A stretch of DNA of 64,000 bases. Origin: Cyanoderma ruficeps (taxonomy: Eukaryota; Chordata; Aves; Passeriformes; Timaliidae). The position numbers and the translations under genes were made by a program. A model generated the notes under the pieces. The model was not told the origin of the DNA and did no database searches. It worked only from the letters and a program-made list of their open reading frames with translations. Shown here in pieces: positions 35,929-49,075 of this stretch; within the stretch, counting starts at the first letter, position 1, and every line of letters begins with the position of its first letter. The stretch lies in the NCBI GenBank assembly GCA_008694505.1, contig VZDJ01004378.1, positions 18,678,239 through 18,742,238 on the forward strand. The letters run 5' to 3'.

Positions 35929-38322
35929 AGCATGTAACTAAAAGATATAACTAAATATACACATTCGATTTGGTAAATTGAATTTCTGACTATGAAACTA
36001 CAGGTATATAATGTGTTGATATCTCCAAGGCATTGTCTTTTTGTGCTTGTAAGAGTTTCATGTTTCAGAACTTCCGAGTCTCTGTGGACCAGTAAGGTCC
36101 TTCTGACCCTGGAAGTCGCTTTGCTTGTCAGCTCTCTTGGTTGTGCTTTTTGTCCTTGGGAAATAGGAAACTACAGCTGAAGACAGGAATTAGATAGAGG
36201 AAACTTATTGTCCTGTGCACACTAGAATTTCTCATCTTTCTGGTATTTGTGTTCATATGGTCATGACTACACCAAATGCAAATAAAAGGTGTTAAAATGG
36301 AAGTTAGAATGAAGAACTGGGATTATTCCTCATCTCTAGTGTAGAACACGCCTTATACTGGGAATTTTATTTAAAATATTCCTTGTTCTTGCAGACACTT
36401 AGCATGTTGGATTATAGTGGAACATACCTTTGAATCTAAATGATATTTTCCTGTGTTACACAATGGCTGCACATTTTGACCTTTTTACCAGAGGTTAAAG
36501 CTAGTGAACTTGGCTCTTGGAACACATTTTTCTGGCCAGTGATTCCTATTACATTTCGTGGCCTTTCTGAGGTACCCAGAATGACAACCTGCAATGGTAG
36601 ACACCTGAGGTTTAGAAATCAAATCTCCCTTTTACCTTCTGTGACATTGTCAATTCTGTCTTAAAGATACCAACTTGCTTTTAAATTCATTAATTTTATG
36701 ATTAAAGAAATGGAATCCAACTCTAATTGCTGGATTTTAATTCTCTTTCATGGAGCTTTCAAGAGTCTAGAGCATTCCAGAACAATATCTGGTGAAGATT
36801 TCTAAGCAAATTTTAGTTCATACCTTGATTGGGTATGGTGACAAAGGTACTATCAGCTTAGTCAGACATGAAAAATCCTAACACTTCTTTTTTCTCTGAG
36901 CTATCACCTCTCTACAATAACAAGGTGGATGCCAGATTCAAAGCTAAAGTTATATGCATTAGTCATTTGTGTCTCAGCTTTAGTTGCAGAAACTCAAATC
37001 CTAAACACTGTTCAAAGTTGACCTCAGTACAGAGGCCATCTAGTCTACTGTATCAAGCCAGTGACTTTATTAGATCTACAAGTTGATGAGTATTAAAAAA
37101 TGAAAATATCTATAGAAAATTTTGCAAAATTCTAAGAGATTTGGCAGCAATTTATTTGTACCTGTTTATATGGCTGCAGCTTCAGACTCTAAGGTGTAAA
37201 AGTATTTCTGTTTCCTATTGATTAGAAAGCTAGCAGGTGACTCTTGATTTGAATGAGCTGACTTGAAGTTCAACTTTCTCTTTCCATTCAGTGACAAAAT
37301 ATAGTTCTGGGTACAAAAATTAATTAGATTTTAAAAATTACTGTATGCAATATCACTTCATCTTAGAGATAAGCTATTTCAAATGAATCATAGCCTTTCT
37401 GCTTAAAAGAAGAAAATCAAGGACAAAAATGACAATGATAATGTGAGATCCTTTCCGATTTTGATTATGAATTTCAGCACTCTTTTCTGCTATTTACTGT
37501 GGAATGGCAACATGGCATTCAGCAGCACAAAGGATTGAGTTGTTTCTCACTATGCTCATGTGTGATTTTGGGTGCCCAGTACAGTTGTTATGATATAGCA
37601 TTATAGAAGACTTCAAGTATAGGTTTTTGAATCTGCTTGGCTGAAACAGACACACAAATGTCCCACAAAAAACCTCATCCAGCCAAACATCTTAGGAAGG
37701 GTGAAATCATTGTGATGGTTATTAGAACAGGAGTGAGGGCAATTTCAGAGCAGCTAGGGCAGGATCAGGCCCTGTGACTGACTGAAGACAACTGCTCTAA
37801 AATACTGCTTTAGGGGAATAAAATCCTTTTTCTTTTGTTGTTATTGTCATTGGCTGAAGAAGAATTCACAAGGGAATTGTTTTTACTGAAAGGCATATTA
37901 ATTTTTCTTTTTATTGCTTTTGTCTTAAAAACAATTTAAACAATTTATATTGAAGCAACTTTACTTTCCCATATACGTACAAATATTTATTCTCTTCAAC
38001 TCTCAAGAGCTTATTGATTTCGAGAGCTGCCTGGCTTTCTTTTGCTTCTAACACAACCTCTCTTTTGTCTTGCTTTCTCTCAAAAGAAAAAAAACCTTTG
38101 AAAAGTTTGACAAGCTAGTGCACTACTACCCAGTCTGCCTACAGTATTCTTTAGGGATAAAGAAATTTTGTGCTGTATTTAGATATTCTGCGTTCATACC
38201 ACTGCTATATTTTAAATTTTCAGTGCCTTAAGTAGCTGATTGGTAGTAATTACCTGTATAATATACACTGGGGCTTGGCTATTCCATACATAACTCTCTC
38301 AGTTACCTTACATATCCAGTGT
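35929..38322. other. non-genic AT-rich sequence
   Basis: No gene recognised. The frames at 36440-36664 and 36868-37086 have no domain. A short stretch near 37015-37090 faintly resembles a reversed CR1 end, too weakly to call. Confidence 0.5.
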
Positions 38323-38471
38323 AAACACCATGTGGAAAAGGACAGAAGCACCATACAGGTTTGCTTTGAAGAGCACAGCAAGTACTGATATGAAGTGATT
38401 GAGAGGCTGTGGTTAGAAGCAAGTGTACCTGAGTCCTGTGTGGTGCTTCTGTCCTTTTCGACATGGTGTTT
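38323..38471 (+). repeat. long near-perfect inverted repeat; candidate hairpin RNA
   Basis: A 37-bp arm (38323-38359) is repeated as its reverse complement at 38435-38471 with 35 of 37 identities and no gaps, separated by 75 bp. In a + strand RNA one difference becomes a U-G wobble (38354 with 38440), leaving a single G-G mismatch (38334 with 38460), so 36 of 37 positions pair. A minus-strand RNA would have A-C there, so the + strand folds better. The loop can extend the stem (TTGCTT 38361-38366 with AAGCAA 38417-38422). No target duplication flanks it, and I do not recognise the arms as a transposon end. Options are a microRNA-like or hairpin-siRNA precursor, a fold-back transposon remnant, or a local inverted duplication. 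The minus-strand frame 38303-38656 merely crosses it. Confidence 0.85.
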
Positions 38472-41400
38472 CCCTTCCTGTCTCCCTGCTTTTGCAAAAA
38501 AAACCCCAAACAGGTTGAGAAGGTTGCATAGTAGTCAGAAGCCACAGATCCTGGTCTGTCAGCAGCTCTGAGATGAAGCCAGTGGTAGGTGGTGATGGAA
38601 AAAATAGCCATTACATGTGAACTGACATGTAGCCAGCCAGGAGAGCACAAGCCCAAGCTTAACCTTGGACACTTGGACCAGTATCATCACACTCAAGTGT
38701 ATAAATTACATGATATTTGTGCTGAGAATATTATAAGGCTTTTTTTTTTCATTTTTGCAGATGATAGGCTTTTTTCTATTCCTTAGCTTGAAATGCTTAG
38801 ACCAGAAATCTTTTATGTTTTTAATCATCCTAGAATAACTAACACATTTTTCTTCTCTACACGAACAATTCCAGCTAAAAACCCCCTGTTATAATCTGAA
38901 TAATAAGCAGGTTTGGTAGAAACTGGTATATTTGCAGTGTCTTGTTCTCAATTTTATTTCTTGCAAAAGCAGAGAAAACGAGAGAATTGATAAGAAGATT
39001 TCTGTTTCACTGGGTTCCTGTTTTCTTTTTAACTTCAAAAAAGTTATAGTTGTTTTTGATAGCAACAGTGCTTTTCACTAAAGAAAAAGATTATTGCCTA
39101 GCAGACATTAACTTGTGTCATGAGGATAATTATCTTTTCTTAAATGTGAGAAATGTTTGGATTTGTGGCTAGCTAAATCTGTCAGTGCTTGCAAAAGAGT
39201 TCAGTGTGATTTACAGGAGAACACCATGTCTTCAAAGTTCAGTATCTCCTTATTGTGCTTACTATTCTTGTGAAAAAATGCCTTTTGAAAGCCAGCATAA
39301 TCCCTGTGAGTAATCTCCTTAAGAAAACTTTGGCAATGTATTCCTGGCCTGAATTCTTCTCTGGCATGAATGTTACAGCCCACATAGATGATTCTTTGTT
39401 ACCAAATACCTACAGACTGTAAATCACGCAAAATAGAAGCAAGCATCATGCTTGACATAAATAACCCATATTTTCAAATTAAATTATTGTTATTTTGATT
39501 CAGCAAGATGAAGCCAAATTAATCACTGTTTTTTGGAATACTAGGATGTTTAAAGTTTAGAAAGAACTTGAGACCTAAGTCTTTAAATTTATCTGAAATT
39601 ATATATCTATATACATTCTAGGCTGAAAGCAATTCATTTGAAAACACCCTGTACTATCGCAGTTGTTTAGAGAGCACTTTGGAGAAGGACAGATGTTCTC
39701 CATGACACCCATGTGTCATTTTCTCTTCAGAAGTGTTACCATTGGTGGCAAGAAGCAATTATAATAGCTTCTACGGCTTACTAATCTCTAAAAATACCAC
39801 CACTATCCTCTGGTAATTGTTCATCCTGACACAATCCCTGCTCAAATGAGATCAATATTTTAGAAAGCAAGAGCAAATGTGTGTTTCACTTTTGTGAAAG
39901 CTTTGTGCAGTTACTGTGCAGGAAGTTTTACTTCTGTACTGTACAGTTCTTCCTGAGCACATATATAAATTACACTGCATAGCATAACAAAAGAACTCTT
40001 ACACATTTTCAGTAGTATAACAGCTATGTGGAGACAAGCTGAGGACTGTAAATTCAGCTAGATGTGAATTCACATGGTTCTAAAACAAAAATGTAGGGCA
40101 TATTTATTGCCCTGGTGAATTCATTCTGGAGGTATAACAATTACTAAATCCATAGTGTTGGCATAGATAACCAATTTTTCTTCCCACCTTACAGCAGAAA
40201 AGTATCTACCCAAAAGCCCATTTTAAAGTCAATTTAGAAATATTGCAAGGAGGTTATTAGCAAGAGAAGGGTGGGATTTTTTGCTGATCTGTATATCATC
40301 AGAAAACTCACTTTAGTAATGAAGTGTTTGGGTCTAGAATCTGTACTTTAAATGTCTTTAAATGAATTTCTATTTGAATCTAATTTTGAAAACTGCAATT
40401 GTACCTACAGTTTCACTGCCCAAACAACTTTGCTTGTGCCTGGTATTGTACTTATGAGCCAACTGACCTGTTTGATATTTTACCTTGAAAATTTTGAGGT
40501 AGTACAAGCTTTGAGAATAAGCAAGTGCGTACATTTTCTAGCATTTCACTATTTTAATCTTCTTATAGCTGTGCTGCTTTGAGGTGTGATGGCTTTGTGT
40601 TGTTTGGGATTTTTATAGGGGAAAAATAATTATCTAAATCAAGGACCACAGTAATAACACCCAGTAACCACAGATAAACCAGATACCTTCAGGAAGTGAA
40701 CATACATCAGCTCATCTGTATCCTGATGCTCAGTTACTGAAATAATCTCTGAAGCACAACTGCTTAGGAATGTATAAGTTACTGTGTTTTCCCTACCTTT
40801 AACCTTTGTGGCATACAGGAAAATAAAATATTTTGATTAGAAGATAAAAATGGGGACTATCAATGACAAAAACTTTTAACTCTAAGGATTATTTTCCTTA
40901 CAGAAAATAGAACAGGAAAATTGTTTATTATCCAAATTGATGATCAGAAGAAAATATTTTAAAGGCACAACTCAAGGACATGCCTGAACTTTTAACATTT
41001 CTGCTAGAAATAGACTATTATCTTGTTCCTGAAACAAAAATTCTAAAATAAATTCACAAAGAAGAAATTCACTGGAATTAAAATTCTACTGTCCTGTTAA
41101 GGCTATAGGCAGACCAGGTGTTGCCCCTTCTCTGACACTGAGTTGCAGGCTGATTTAGTAGAGGCATTTTGAAGATACTTTTTTTTCATATTAGGCGGTT
41201 GAATTTTGCCATACAGGTCAAGGCCTTATTATTATGATACCTGCTTCTCTTATGTTTTTATGATATATATTCAGTTTAAAGGAGAAAATTACAAACTGAT
41301 GTCAGGTGACCGTATCCTTAATTTTCTTACCTAAGTCTCATAACTGCCCCTTCTGCCCTCTAAGTGATAAAGTCAGACGTAGAAATATTGGCAATATGTT

Positions 41401-44400
41401 CAGAAACACAAGTATCTCTTTTATTAGAGAGCCCATCTAGAAAATAAAAACTATATTATTTTTAGCAATTACAGCATCTTTTGCCCCCAGCTAGATGCAC
41501 TCACTTATGTCATTACCGATGATAGAGATAAATGAGCATTGTGCCAGAACCTGCCCCCAGTGCCCAATCTTTTTCTGTTTCTACTTTCCTTTGTATCTCT
41601 CTTTCTGTTGCCCTACATAGTCAGTGTTCAATTTATCTTTGCTGCTTTGCAAAGAGTACAAATAAAGTGAATAAGGTGCAACATATTAGCATATTGGATC
41701 AGGAATGCTAAATATGAAACAGCTCAGCTGTAGATGACTACAGAAATAGAAATGTAGCAGAAAATCAGAGCTTTTGTTTTTGTGGAAGCTTGATTTAAGA
41801 TTCAAATTTATTGCAGTGAGCCATGAAGGTAAGAAATCAATAAGAAAAGGATGTTAACTCCAGTAAGAAGATCGGGGGAAGCAAAAGCACAAAGTTCTTC
41901 TGGTTTGCCATGAAAGGCCTGCCAGTCCCATCATTTCTTTATCCTCCCTGAATTGTGCACAGTAACAGGAAGAGAATACATATAGTACCCATAAATTAAC
42001 TTTAAAACACTCCAGAAATTATCATAATGGTGTCATATGAGAAAGTTCTCTACTTTCTCCATCTGCTCTAAAACAATGAGATTATCATGAGTTATAATTT
42101 CCTGAAACAGGATCTCTAATCTGCATGAAGAATTCTTGTATTCCCAACAATGCAGCGCAGTTGAAAAGCTGAATTAGAAGTATTGTTTTCTGTCTTGTTG
42201 TGTCTCTTCCTATCCTGATAACATTGCATTTTGTGAGAAGGAAGAAGACGAAAGTATTTGAGACAGCATAAAATAAAACAAAACACTAAACACCCTAATT
42301 TTACAGGCTAAAATAAGGAGAAATTACTTTAAAAAACTGCTAGTTTTTGGTATGCAGTAAATATGCTGCATTCCTGAAGTGGTGCTTTGACCTGATATTT
42401 GCCTGTTTTCAGCACAGTTCACCATTCAGGAGAATGGCAAAACACTCCTTCACCTCACATCAGGCCACTCCATTGAAAGAAGGGATTTGGAGAAAAAAAA
42501 TTCTTGGCTAGGCAGGTTTGTAAATGCACCCTGAAATCAAAGAAGGTTAGAGTTATGTACAGGGAATGACCCATACAATTTCCTTATAGGTGAGGATTCT
42601 GCATGAGTATGCACCCTAGTGAGAGTGATGCCAAAGAACAGTACTCAGCAGAGGTGGAAAAAGTGAACATGAGAATGACCAGAAGTATCCTTCAAGATAA
42701 ATAATCCATGCTTCCTTCAAACCTTTGCACAATTTTTTCAATCCAATATCCCATCCCTTACTTTTAAATTGCTTGGAGCAATTGCTTGAGTGACCTGCGT
42801 ATTGCGTAGCTTCTCAAATGACTCGTGGAAGAGGTGCATTTGGAATAACATCATATCACATCTTTGTTGCAGGATAGGACTAGGTTTGAAAAATTACCTA
42901 CTTGCAAAGAAAAGCCAGAAATCTCTGGACTAAATTAAAGGCATTCAGCTTTTACATTTAATTGGTGTGCATTCAAATGAAACCTTCATCTAAAGGACAG
43001 GACTTTCTTGTTTCAATATCAGTTACTTTCTGTCTTTTAGTGAATCTCACCACTGTTTTTCTGATTTTCTCATTCCTGCAGAAAATGTGCAGATGCTTTC
43101 AAGAGAATTAATTTACATATGCAACTATAGTGAATGATGATAATGGGGGTGAGATGAGTGAGTTGCTTTGATGTTTTCATGCAATCATTTATATAAGCAA
43201 ATTTTACATTTCACTTGGTTCCCCATAGTTTTAACAGTGGCATTTGCCAAAGAGCACTTTTAAAAATGGATAAAGCATTAAAAATTATAAAACTCTTTGA
43301 AAAATATTTAGCTGGATGTCTATAGAGAGGGAAGTGATTAAAATAAAAAAACCAGGAAAGAATAAATTTCCAAATTTGAAAAATTTCCCATATAGACTAA
43401 AAAAACCCCAAACCCCACAGTTATGAAAGTATCACATTTTCAAATTTAATTCACTTTTCTCTTGGAATAGATTCCTGTTCTCTAAAAAAGTATACAAAGC
43501 TCTTAATGAAAATAGGATGTTTCCAGTTAAAAAAAAATATGAATCTTCCTATTATATTAATAGATCTTAGGAACAAATTTGGTTCACGTTAAATTCTTAG
43601 ATAACCCTTGAAGGCTCTACTTGAAGCAATAAAGTATTTAAAATATTGATTCTTTTTTTCTGAGAAAGTGATTTCCTACCAGTGCCAATCTTCTGCAACA
43701 TGTGGCAATAAATTGCACTGCTTCCCAAGCCCGGACACTAAGTGGTGTTGTTTAAAAGACAGATAGTTCGTTGCTGATAGAACAAGACGACAGGAACTTG
43801 ACTAATACATAACTTGACAGCAAGCAGAAGGTCTTCTGTTCTGCAGTCTCTTCCATAATCCTTTTTCTACCTTTGCCCTTCTCTGTAGTAGGTGAGTGCT
43901 AAAAGAACCGTGTAACCTTGCCTTTGAGTTAATCTGAATTATCTTCTAAAATTCACTGCACTTCAGGACTTACCAATATTTTGCAATACTGTCTGCATTG
44001 CAGGACTGAAAAGTCTTTTAAGGAAAGATAGTTCTGTACAATTTTGCACTGAATAAGGAGAAGAGCAGAGACACATTAGCCCTAGACCATTCCAGAGAAT
44101 TACCTGCAATTCAGAAATGTCTAAATCTAGTTTTCCTATTTCTGATCTAGTAGGGAATAATTTTCCCTAGCTTATTTATAACGAAAATATTTTATTTTCT
44201 GTCCTTTATTGAATTTTGTCTGTGCCAACTGCCAGAACAGGACAACAAATTTCTGTTCTTTTAGTCTTTGCTGGCTGCACTTCACAAGTTTTTTTCCTTT
44301 GCTGTTTTTTGTCTTTTTTTTAAAAAAAAATTTAAATTATACTTCTTTCTGATTAACTACAGAATTACCAATGTAATGAATAAGAATCTCAAGGAGTTAA

Positions 44401-46204
44401 TGTATGTTCTCGTTGAGTATGTGGAAATACCAAGCAGCAGAAGCAACAACTCTGTCTCATATCTTATATGACTTTTTTCTTAATTACTCTACCTTCCATT
44501 TTATGATTCCTCATAAAGTCCATGTGATGGAAAGCAGAAATACAACATATAAATCAGTGTGCTCCTGCCCTGGGTACCTGTGCTCAGCATGAGAGAAGTT
44601 CTGTTTTTATTGCTGCTTCTTCCACGTGGGCATTGCAGATAGAGAGCATGGGAAATAACTCCTTTTTAAACTCCAGCAGAACAAAACAGCTCCATTCTCT
44701 CCAGTAAATGATGCAGCCCAATGATACTGAATTGCTGCTACATATCTTAACCTCTTTTTCCAGAAGTGCTTTTGTTTTTAATTCCAGCAGCGATCAGATG
44801 GAAAATACCCACATGCATTTTCCATGCCAAACTCTGGAACCCAAATCTGACTCCTGGCAGCTCCCTCTGGGTCTCCACTGTGCCCATGTTCTTGGATGCA
44901 TTGAGGGGCAATGTTTTGGCATAAGAACAGGAGTGGCAAAGTCAGAGCAGGCAGATGGATGCAGACACCCGGGGCTGCGGTGAGTCCAGCAGCCAGTTTG
45001 TCCATTTCGTGGGTGAGCGGGCAGCGCCTCGCCTGCCAGACATTTTGAATGGCAGGAAAGGCAGTGTGGTTTTGACCCAAACAGCACTTCCTTAACAACA
45101 ACTTAGACCTGAACCTGTGGATGGTTGCATTTAGAATTCCCTGATGTTCTCTAGGAACCCAGTGGACTGAGGCACAAAGTGTTAGCTTTGCATGGGCTGC
45201 TCTGTGGAGACACTAAATGATGTCTCTCTTATGTTGATATGTTGGTCCTATAGGCAAAGTAAGCATAATCTTTAGGGGGTTGTGCCTTGTGTTGTCCCTT
45301 GCAGGGTGAGGAATGCAAAGCTGGGCATATTTGCACCAGCCTTTGGTATATAAATTCAGTAACTGGAAAAAATATATGTAGTTATGAAACATTCGTCTGC
45401 AATGTGAACATGAAATTGCACAAAAAGAATCTCTGTAGGTCCATTGAGCCCCACTAGTGGGTCACAGCAGGATTTTCTTTCCAGAACACAGACTCAGGAT
45501 AGCAGCCAAAACAGGAGTCTCAAGTGTCAGCTGAGGGGTTTGTATCTTGTAATATTAGCAGTCTCAGAGTGAATTTCTTTTTTGTTAGGTTCTTTTAATC
45601 CTTTGATTTTGTGATATGATAAAAGACTTTGGGACAGTTTTGTTGAAACACTGAAATGTTTTCATATCCAAGGTTATCTAGTATAGAGTTCTTGGGAATG
45701 GGCACCTATGCTGCAAACACTATTTTACTGGAACCTATGATTTTTAATAATGAGTAATCTATATTATTTACTTATTTAATAGTTTTAAGTGCTTCTGAGA
45801 TTTATGAAGATTTTCAGATCATTTGTGTAGCATTTAAATCACAGATCCCTAACACAAGGAAAAACTAATTTGGTTAAACCAGCTTATACCAGTGTGGTTT
45901 TTTTATGGTGGGAGGTAAGGCTAGTAACCTTCTTGTAATGTCAGAGAGGTAATTATTGCTTGTCAGTTGTGTCAGCACATACTGCTTTTTATTGTTCTTT
46001 TTTTACCCTCCTAAACCTTTTTTTAATCTTATTTATCAGATATATTTGCAAAGTAACATGGCAGCTAAAGGACCATTTCAACCTTGAGCTGCATAAAGTG
46101 GAGATATTTATGCCTCTCATGGAGCAGGAAGATAATAGACCCTATCTGTATAGTGACAATGAAGGTGGAATATTGCACTGAGAGTTTTAGACACCTTATT
46201 TCTT
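38472..46204. other. very long non-genic stretch
   Basis: Nearly 8 kb without a recognised gene or transposon; only AT-rich sequence with short A and T runs and ordinary short frames. A GC-richer patch (about 44800-45070) carries overlapping minus-strand frames (44778-45101) and a good splice-donor word, GTGAGT, at 44980-44985 on the + strand. It could be part of a non-coding transcript, but nothing identifies it. Confidence 0.5.
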
Positions 46205-46312
46205 GAAAAATGTAGACAAACTGGATGGAGTTCAGGGAAAAACAATGGATAATAATCATGAAGATGGAGAGATTGCTGCATAAGGAAAGATTAAAAGAGA
46301 CTCAGCACTGAG
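46205..46312 (+). mobile_element. old CR1 LINE fragment
   Basis: GTAGACAAACTGGATGGAGT, TCAGGGAAAAACAATGGATA, ATAATCATGAAGATGGAGAG and AAGGAAAGATTAAAAGAGAC follow in order the CR1 block that reads GAGAAACTGGAGAGGGTCCAG, ATGATCAGAGG, GAAAGACTCAAAGAG in less decayed copies. Only this short block is recognisable. It is an ancient copy with no coding capacity. Confidence 0.6.
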
Positions 46313-47949
46313 CTGTAACAAAAAACCCCTTCTTTTTTTGAAGATACATTCTCCAAACCTTATATATAAATATATATCTGCATATGTATAACTGCCATAA
46401 CATTCACAGTATTTTCCATTTCATGTATCAATGGCAAAAAAAAAAAAAAAAAGGTGTTTTTCTGCAGACTGGAAGTTAGAGAGCAGGCAATTCAGGAGCA
46501 ACTGTGGGCATCAGAGTAAACTTCAGCAGAAAGACAAGATGTCGTTCCTCTGCCTCAGTTTGTTAGTTAATCTACAAAAAACTATTACACTGGTTCAACT
46601 CATTCCCCAAATAACCTAGAACTTTGTGTAAGCTTCACTCTTGCAAGCTGCGATACAAATGTAAGCATAGCATTAATATTTCACTTAGCTGTTCTGTATC
46701 CCAGTTCCCAGTAACTTTAGAGCTCAAAAATGAATAAAAGACATCATACTGCCTTTTTGAATGAACACTCTTCTTCTGCCTTAACATCAAGCTTAAATCA
46801 ACCTGGAAGCCAATTCTGAGATAATCCTAGCAAAAGTTTATGCTTTTGCGCAACAACTGAAGCCAATGCTTAAATCTGCTTTCTTACCTCTTTTGAGGAG
46901 TTATTCCAGTCTTGGTACCTTTGCATCCATTGACAAATTGGCAATGACTCTGAATGGACTCAGGCAGCTCAGGCAAGACAGTTAGGGGGTAAAACAGTAA
47001 GGTCTGAACTTCAAGCAAAATATATCCAAAATGAACAATATATACAGTTTTATACTTCATTAGATGTGTCTTTCCCTAATCTGTTTGAACATATTTCCAA
47101 TTTCTTCTGATATATGAGAAAAATTGAAAAATGAAGTACTATCTTGCTTCCATGAGAGTCCACACCTAAGGTCACAACCTCATGTAAATGAGCCCTGGTT
47201 TTAGGGTAAAGGATAGTCTGTTTAAAGGGCTTGAGTTTGAAATGATTACTATTTCTGGGTCTTAACATCTGAGAGCCCTGGAGTCCATGACAGATACAAG
47301 TCCCTCATCTGCAGATTTATGCTCCGTGACATAAATCAGAATAGCTCATTGAATTTCATGAAAAGACACTGATTTTACATTTGGTTTCTACCAAACTTGA
47401 GTATTTAAAATGACAAATGTGTTGGGGAAGTGACTCATGAGAATTATCTAGTGGAAATGAAGCTGTTTACTGCACCTTTAAAACAGAAATGATGGTGACA
47501 CATGCTACAGATTCTGTGTTGCAGATAAGCAAGTAGGGGAGTCGTAAATGACACAGCAAATCACTTACTTCCTAAACTGGGCACTGAATGCAAGGTTCCA
47601 GTGGTGAAAGTGGAATTGTGTCAAAGTCACTGTCCTGTGCTCTGTGCTGTAGCTAAATTGTCACTTCAAGCACAGAAATCTGACTGAATCTAAATGGTCA
47701 AAACAGTAGCTGAAGGTGTGTATTTGAAATGAAAAAATACACACTGTTGGTTGCAGGTTTCTTTGTTTCTTAAAGATTGGAAAAAACGCTGTGAAGGAAA
47801 TAAAACACTGACATTTTCTATTTGCACTGGGAACTATTACTTGGCAGTTGATATGTTTCTCATCTCCTAGAAATAATTATGTATTCACGCCCCTCAGTTA
47901 AATTGGCACATTAAGATTTCTGACTTAGTGTCATAATTGTAAAGCAGAT
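46313..47949. other. non-genic sequence with a 17-bp A run
   Basis: A pure A run lies at 46436-46452. It could be a retroposon tail, but no body is recognisable on its left. Otherwise no gene or repeat was recognised. Confidence 0.55.
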
Positions 47950-48573
47950 ACCCTGTAAGCCAGAGGCAGGTCTGCCTTTTGGGGCCCTTCCTGTTGGGGT
48001 GTTCAAAGACATGGCAGAGACACTTGTGGCAGTGCTGGTATCAGAGGGTGTGTCACTCTCCAGTTGTGGTCCCAGATGCAGTGTTTCTTGCAGGGGCTCT
48101 TGGAGAAGAGCTGGCACTTGTGCACTGAGCAGGACAGCTTGAACAGTGGCCTCTGGGCAGGCTGAGAAGCTGCCTCACTGATGTCAGCATGTGTACCTGG
48201 CACTCGGTTGGAGACAGAGTTAATCACATCAAACACGGAGCAGGGAGATAATGCAGAGATGAGTGCTCCCCATTTGAGGGATTGAGGGAGAGACAATGAA
48301 GCTTTGCCATTATATATTCATCCCCCAGCAGATGCAATGAAAGCAGGGCTACAGGTTCACACTGAATGGCTTCTGGCAGAGGAGCTTTCATGTCCTGAAA
48401 CAAGCGGGCACAAAAGAACCACCCTGCCGAGCAGGAGCTTTGAGGGCCCTGTGGCAGGCACAGCCAAATCCCAGGATCAACAGTCTGCTGCCTGCTCCTC
48501 CTCCTCTGGCCTCACACAGCTGCAGAGGCAGGCCCTCCTTCTGGCAGCTGCCACCAGCGTGAGAAACGTAAGT
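47950..48573 (+). other. GC-richer segment, candidate first exon of a non-coding transcript
   Basis: This segment is clearly richer in G and C than its surroundings. A TATATAT box (48311-48317) is followed about 250 bp later by an excellent splice donor, AACGTAAGT (GTAAGT at 48568-48573), as in a TATA promoter with a first exon. The open frame between them (48304-48579, 91 codons) shows no recognisable domain, and opposing frames exist. I therefore suggest at most a non-coding exon. It could equally be an unrecognised old LTR, since GC-rich TATA-bearing DNA of this size fits that too. Confidence 0.25.
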
Positions 48574-48859
48574 CTGTGATGGCAAGCTGAGAGATGCAAG
48601 GCCTGTGAGTATGTCCCATGCACTTTTTGTCAGCCAGTCATATTTTTGTGCTGTCAGTCAAGGACAAGGAAGTCAGCTTGAGGAAGGGATATTAAAGAGC
48701 AAGGCAGATAGGGGCAGGAGGTAGAAAAAAGTTTATTTCACTGCAGAAAACATGGCTGAAATGCTGCATGCATTCCTAATCACTCATATCACATAAATAT
48801 GTTCTTGAGAAGAAAAAAAAGTCAAGAAGGTCTGTGATAAGATGAAAAAGGAATAATGA
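48574..48859. other. non-genic sequence
   Basis: Nothing recognisable before the old CR1 piece. Confidence 0.5.
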
Positions 48860-49075
48860 ATCTGTCTCATACAGGGCAACTGAAAAGCTTAGTCTTCTTT
48901 AGCCTGAAGGTTGAGAAGAGATATGGTATCTTTTTATAAGTGCATCACTGGAGAAAACATCAAGGTAGGAGAAGGGCTGAGAATCTCTAAATTGGCTGGG
49001 AACTCAAACCTAACCAAAAAAACAATAAGGTTCCTGCTGTGGGAATAATCGGGTAAAGAACCCCTTTGCCTTGTC
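48860..49075 (+). mobile_element. old CR1 LINE fragment, 3' half
   Basis: Landmarks in order are TTCTTTAGCCTGAAGGTTGA, GTATCTTTTTATAAGTGCAT, CACTGGAGAAAACATCAAGG, AGGAGAAGGGCTGAGAATCT and ATAAGGTTCCTGCTGTGGGA. They match the ancient CR1 block that runs TTTAGCCTGGAGAAGAG, GTATCTTTCTATAAGTACATC, GGAGTAAATACCAAGGAGGG, AGAAGAGCTATTTAAGCT, AGGTTCCTAACC. The copy is strongly decayed. With the piece at 46205 it could come from one family, but the two are 2.5 kb apart. Confidence 0.6.

Noticed and set aside
35691..35933. Hydrophobic, membrane-like minus-strand frames
   Set aside because: They lie inside the U3 part of the reversed solo LTR and extend past its edge; they are not a retroviral gene.
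37015..37090. GGCCATCTAGTC plus AGATC, like a reversed old CR1 end
   Set aside because: Too short and without the tail or a second block to support a call.
37500..37610. TTTTGGGTGCCCAGTACAG, resembling a CR1 word
   Set aside because: Only this one word matches; the neighbouring CR1 landmarks are missing.
38303..38656. 117-codon minus-strand frame over the hairpin
   Set aside because: It crosses both hairpin arms, so related peptides appear in opposite sense. No protein feature is visible; the hairpin explains the sequence better.
44778..45101. Overlapping minus-strand frames in a GC-richer patch
   Set aside because: Two frames overlap out of phase and neither has a domain. Higher GC lowers stop frequency and explains them.
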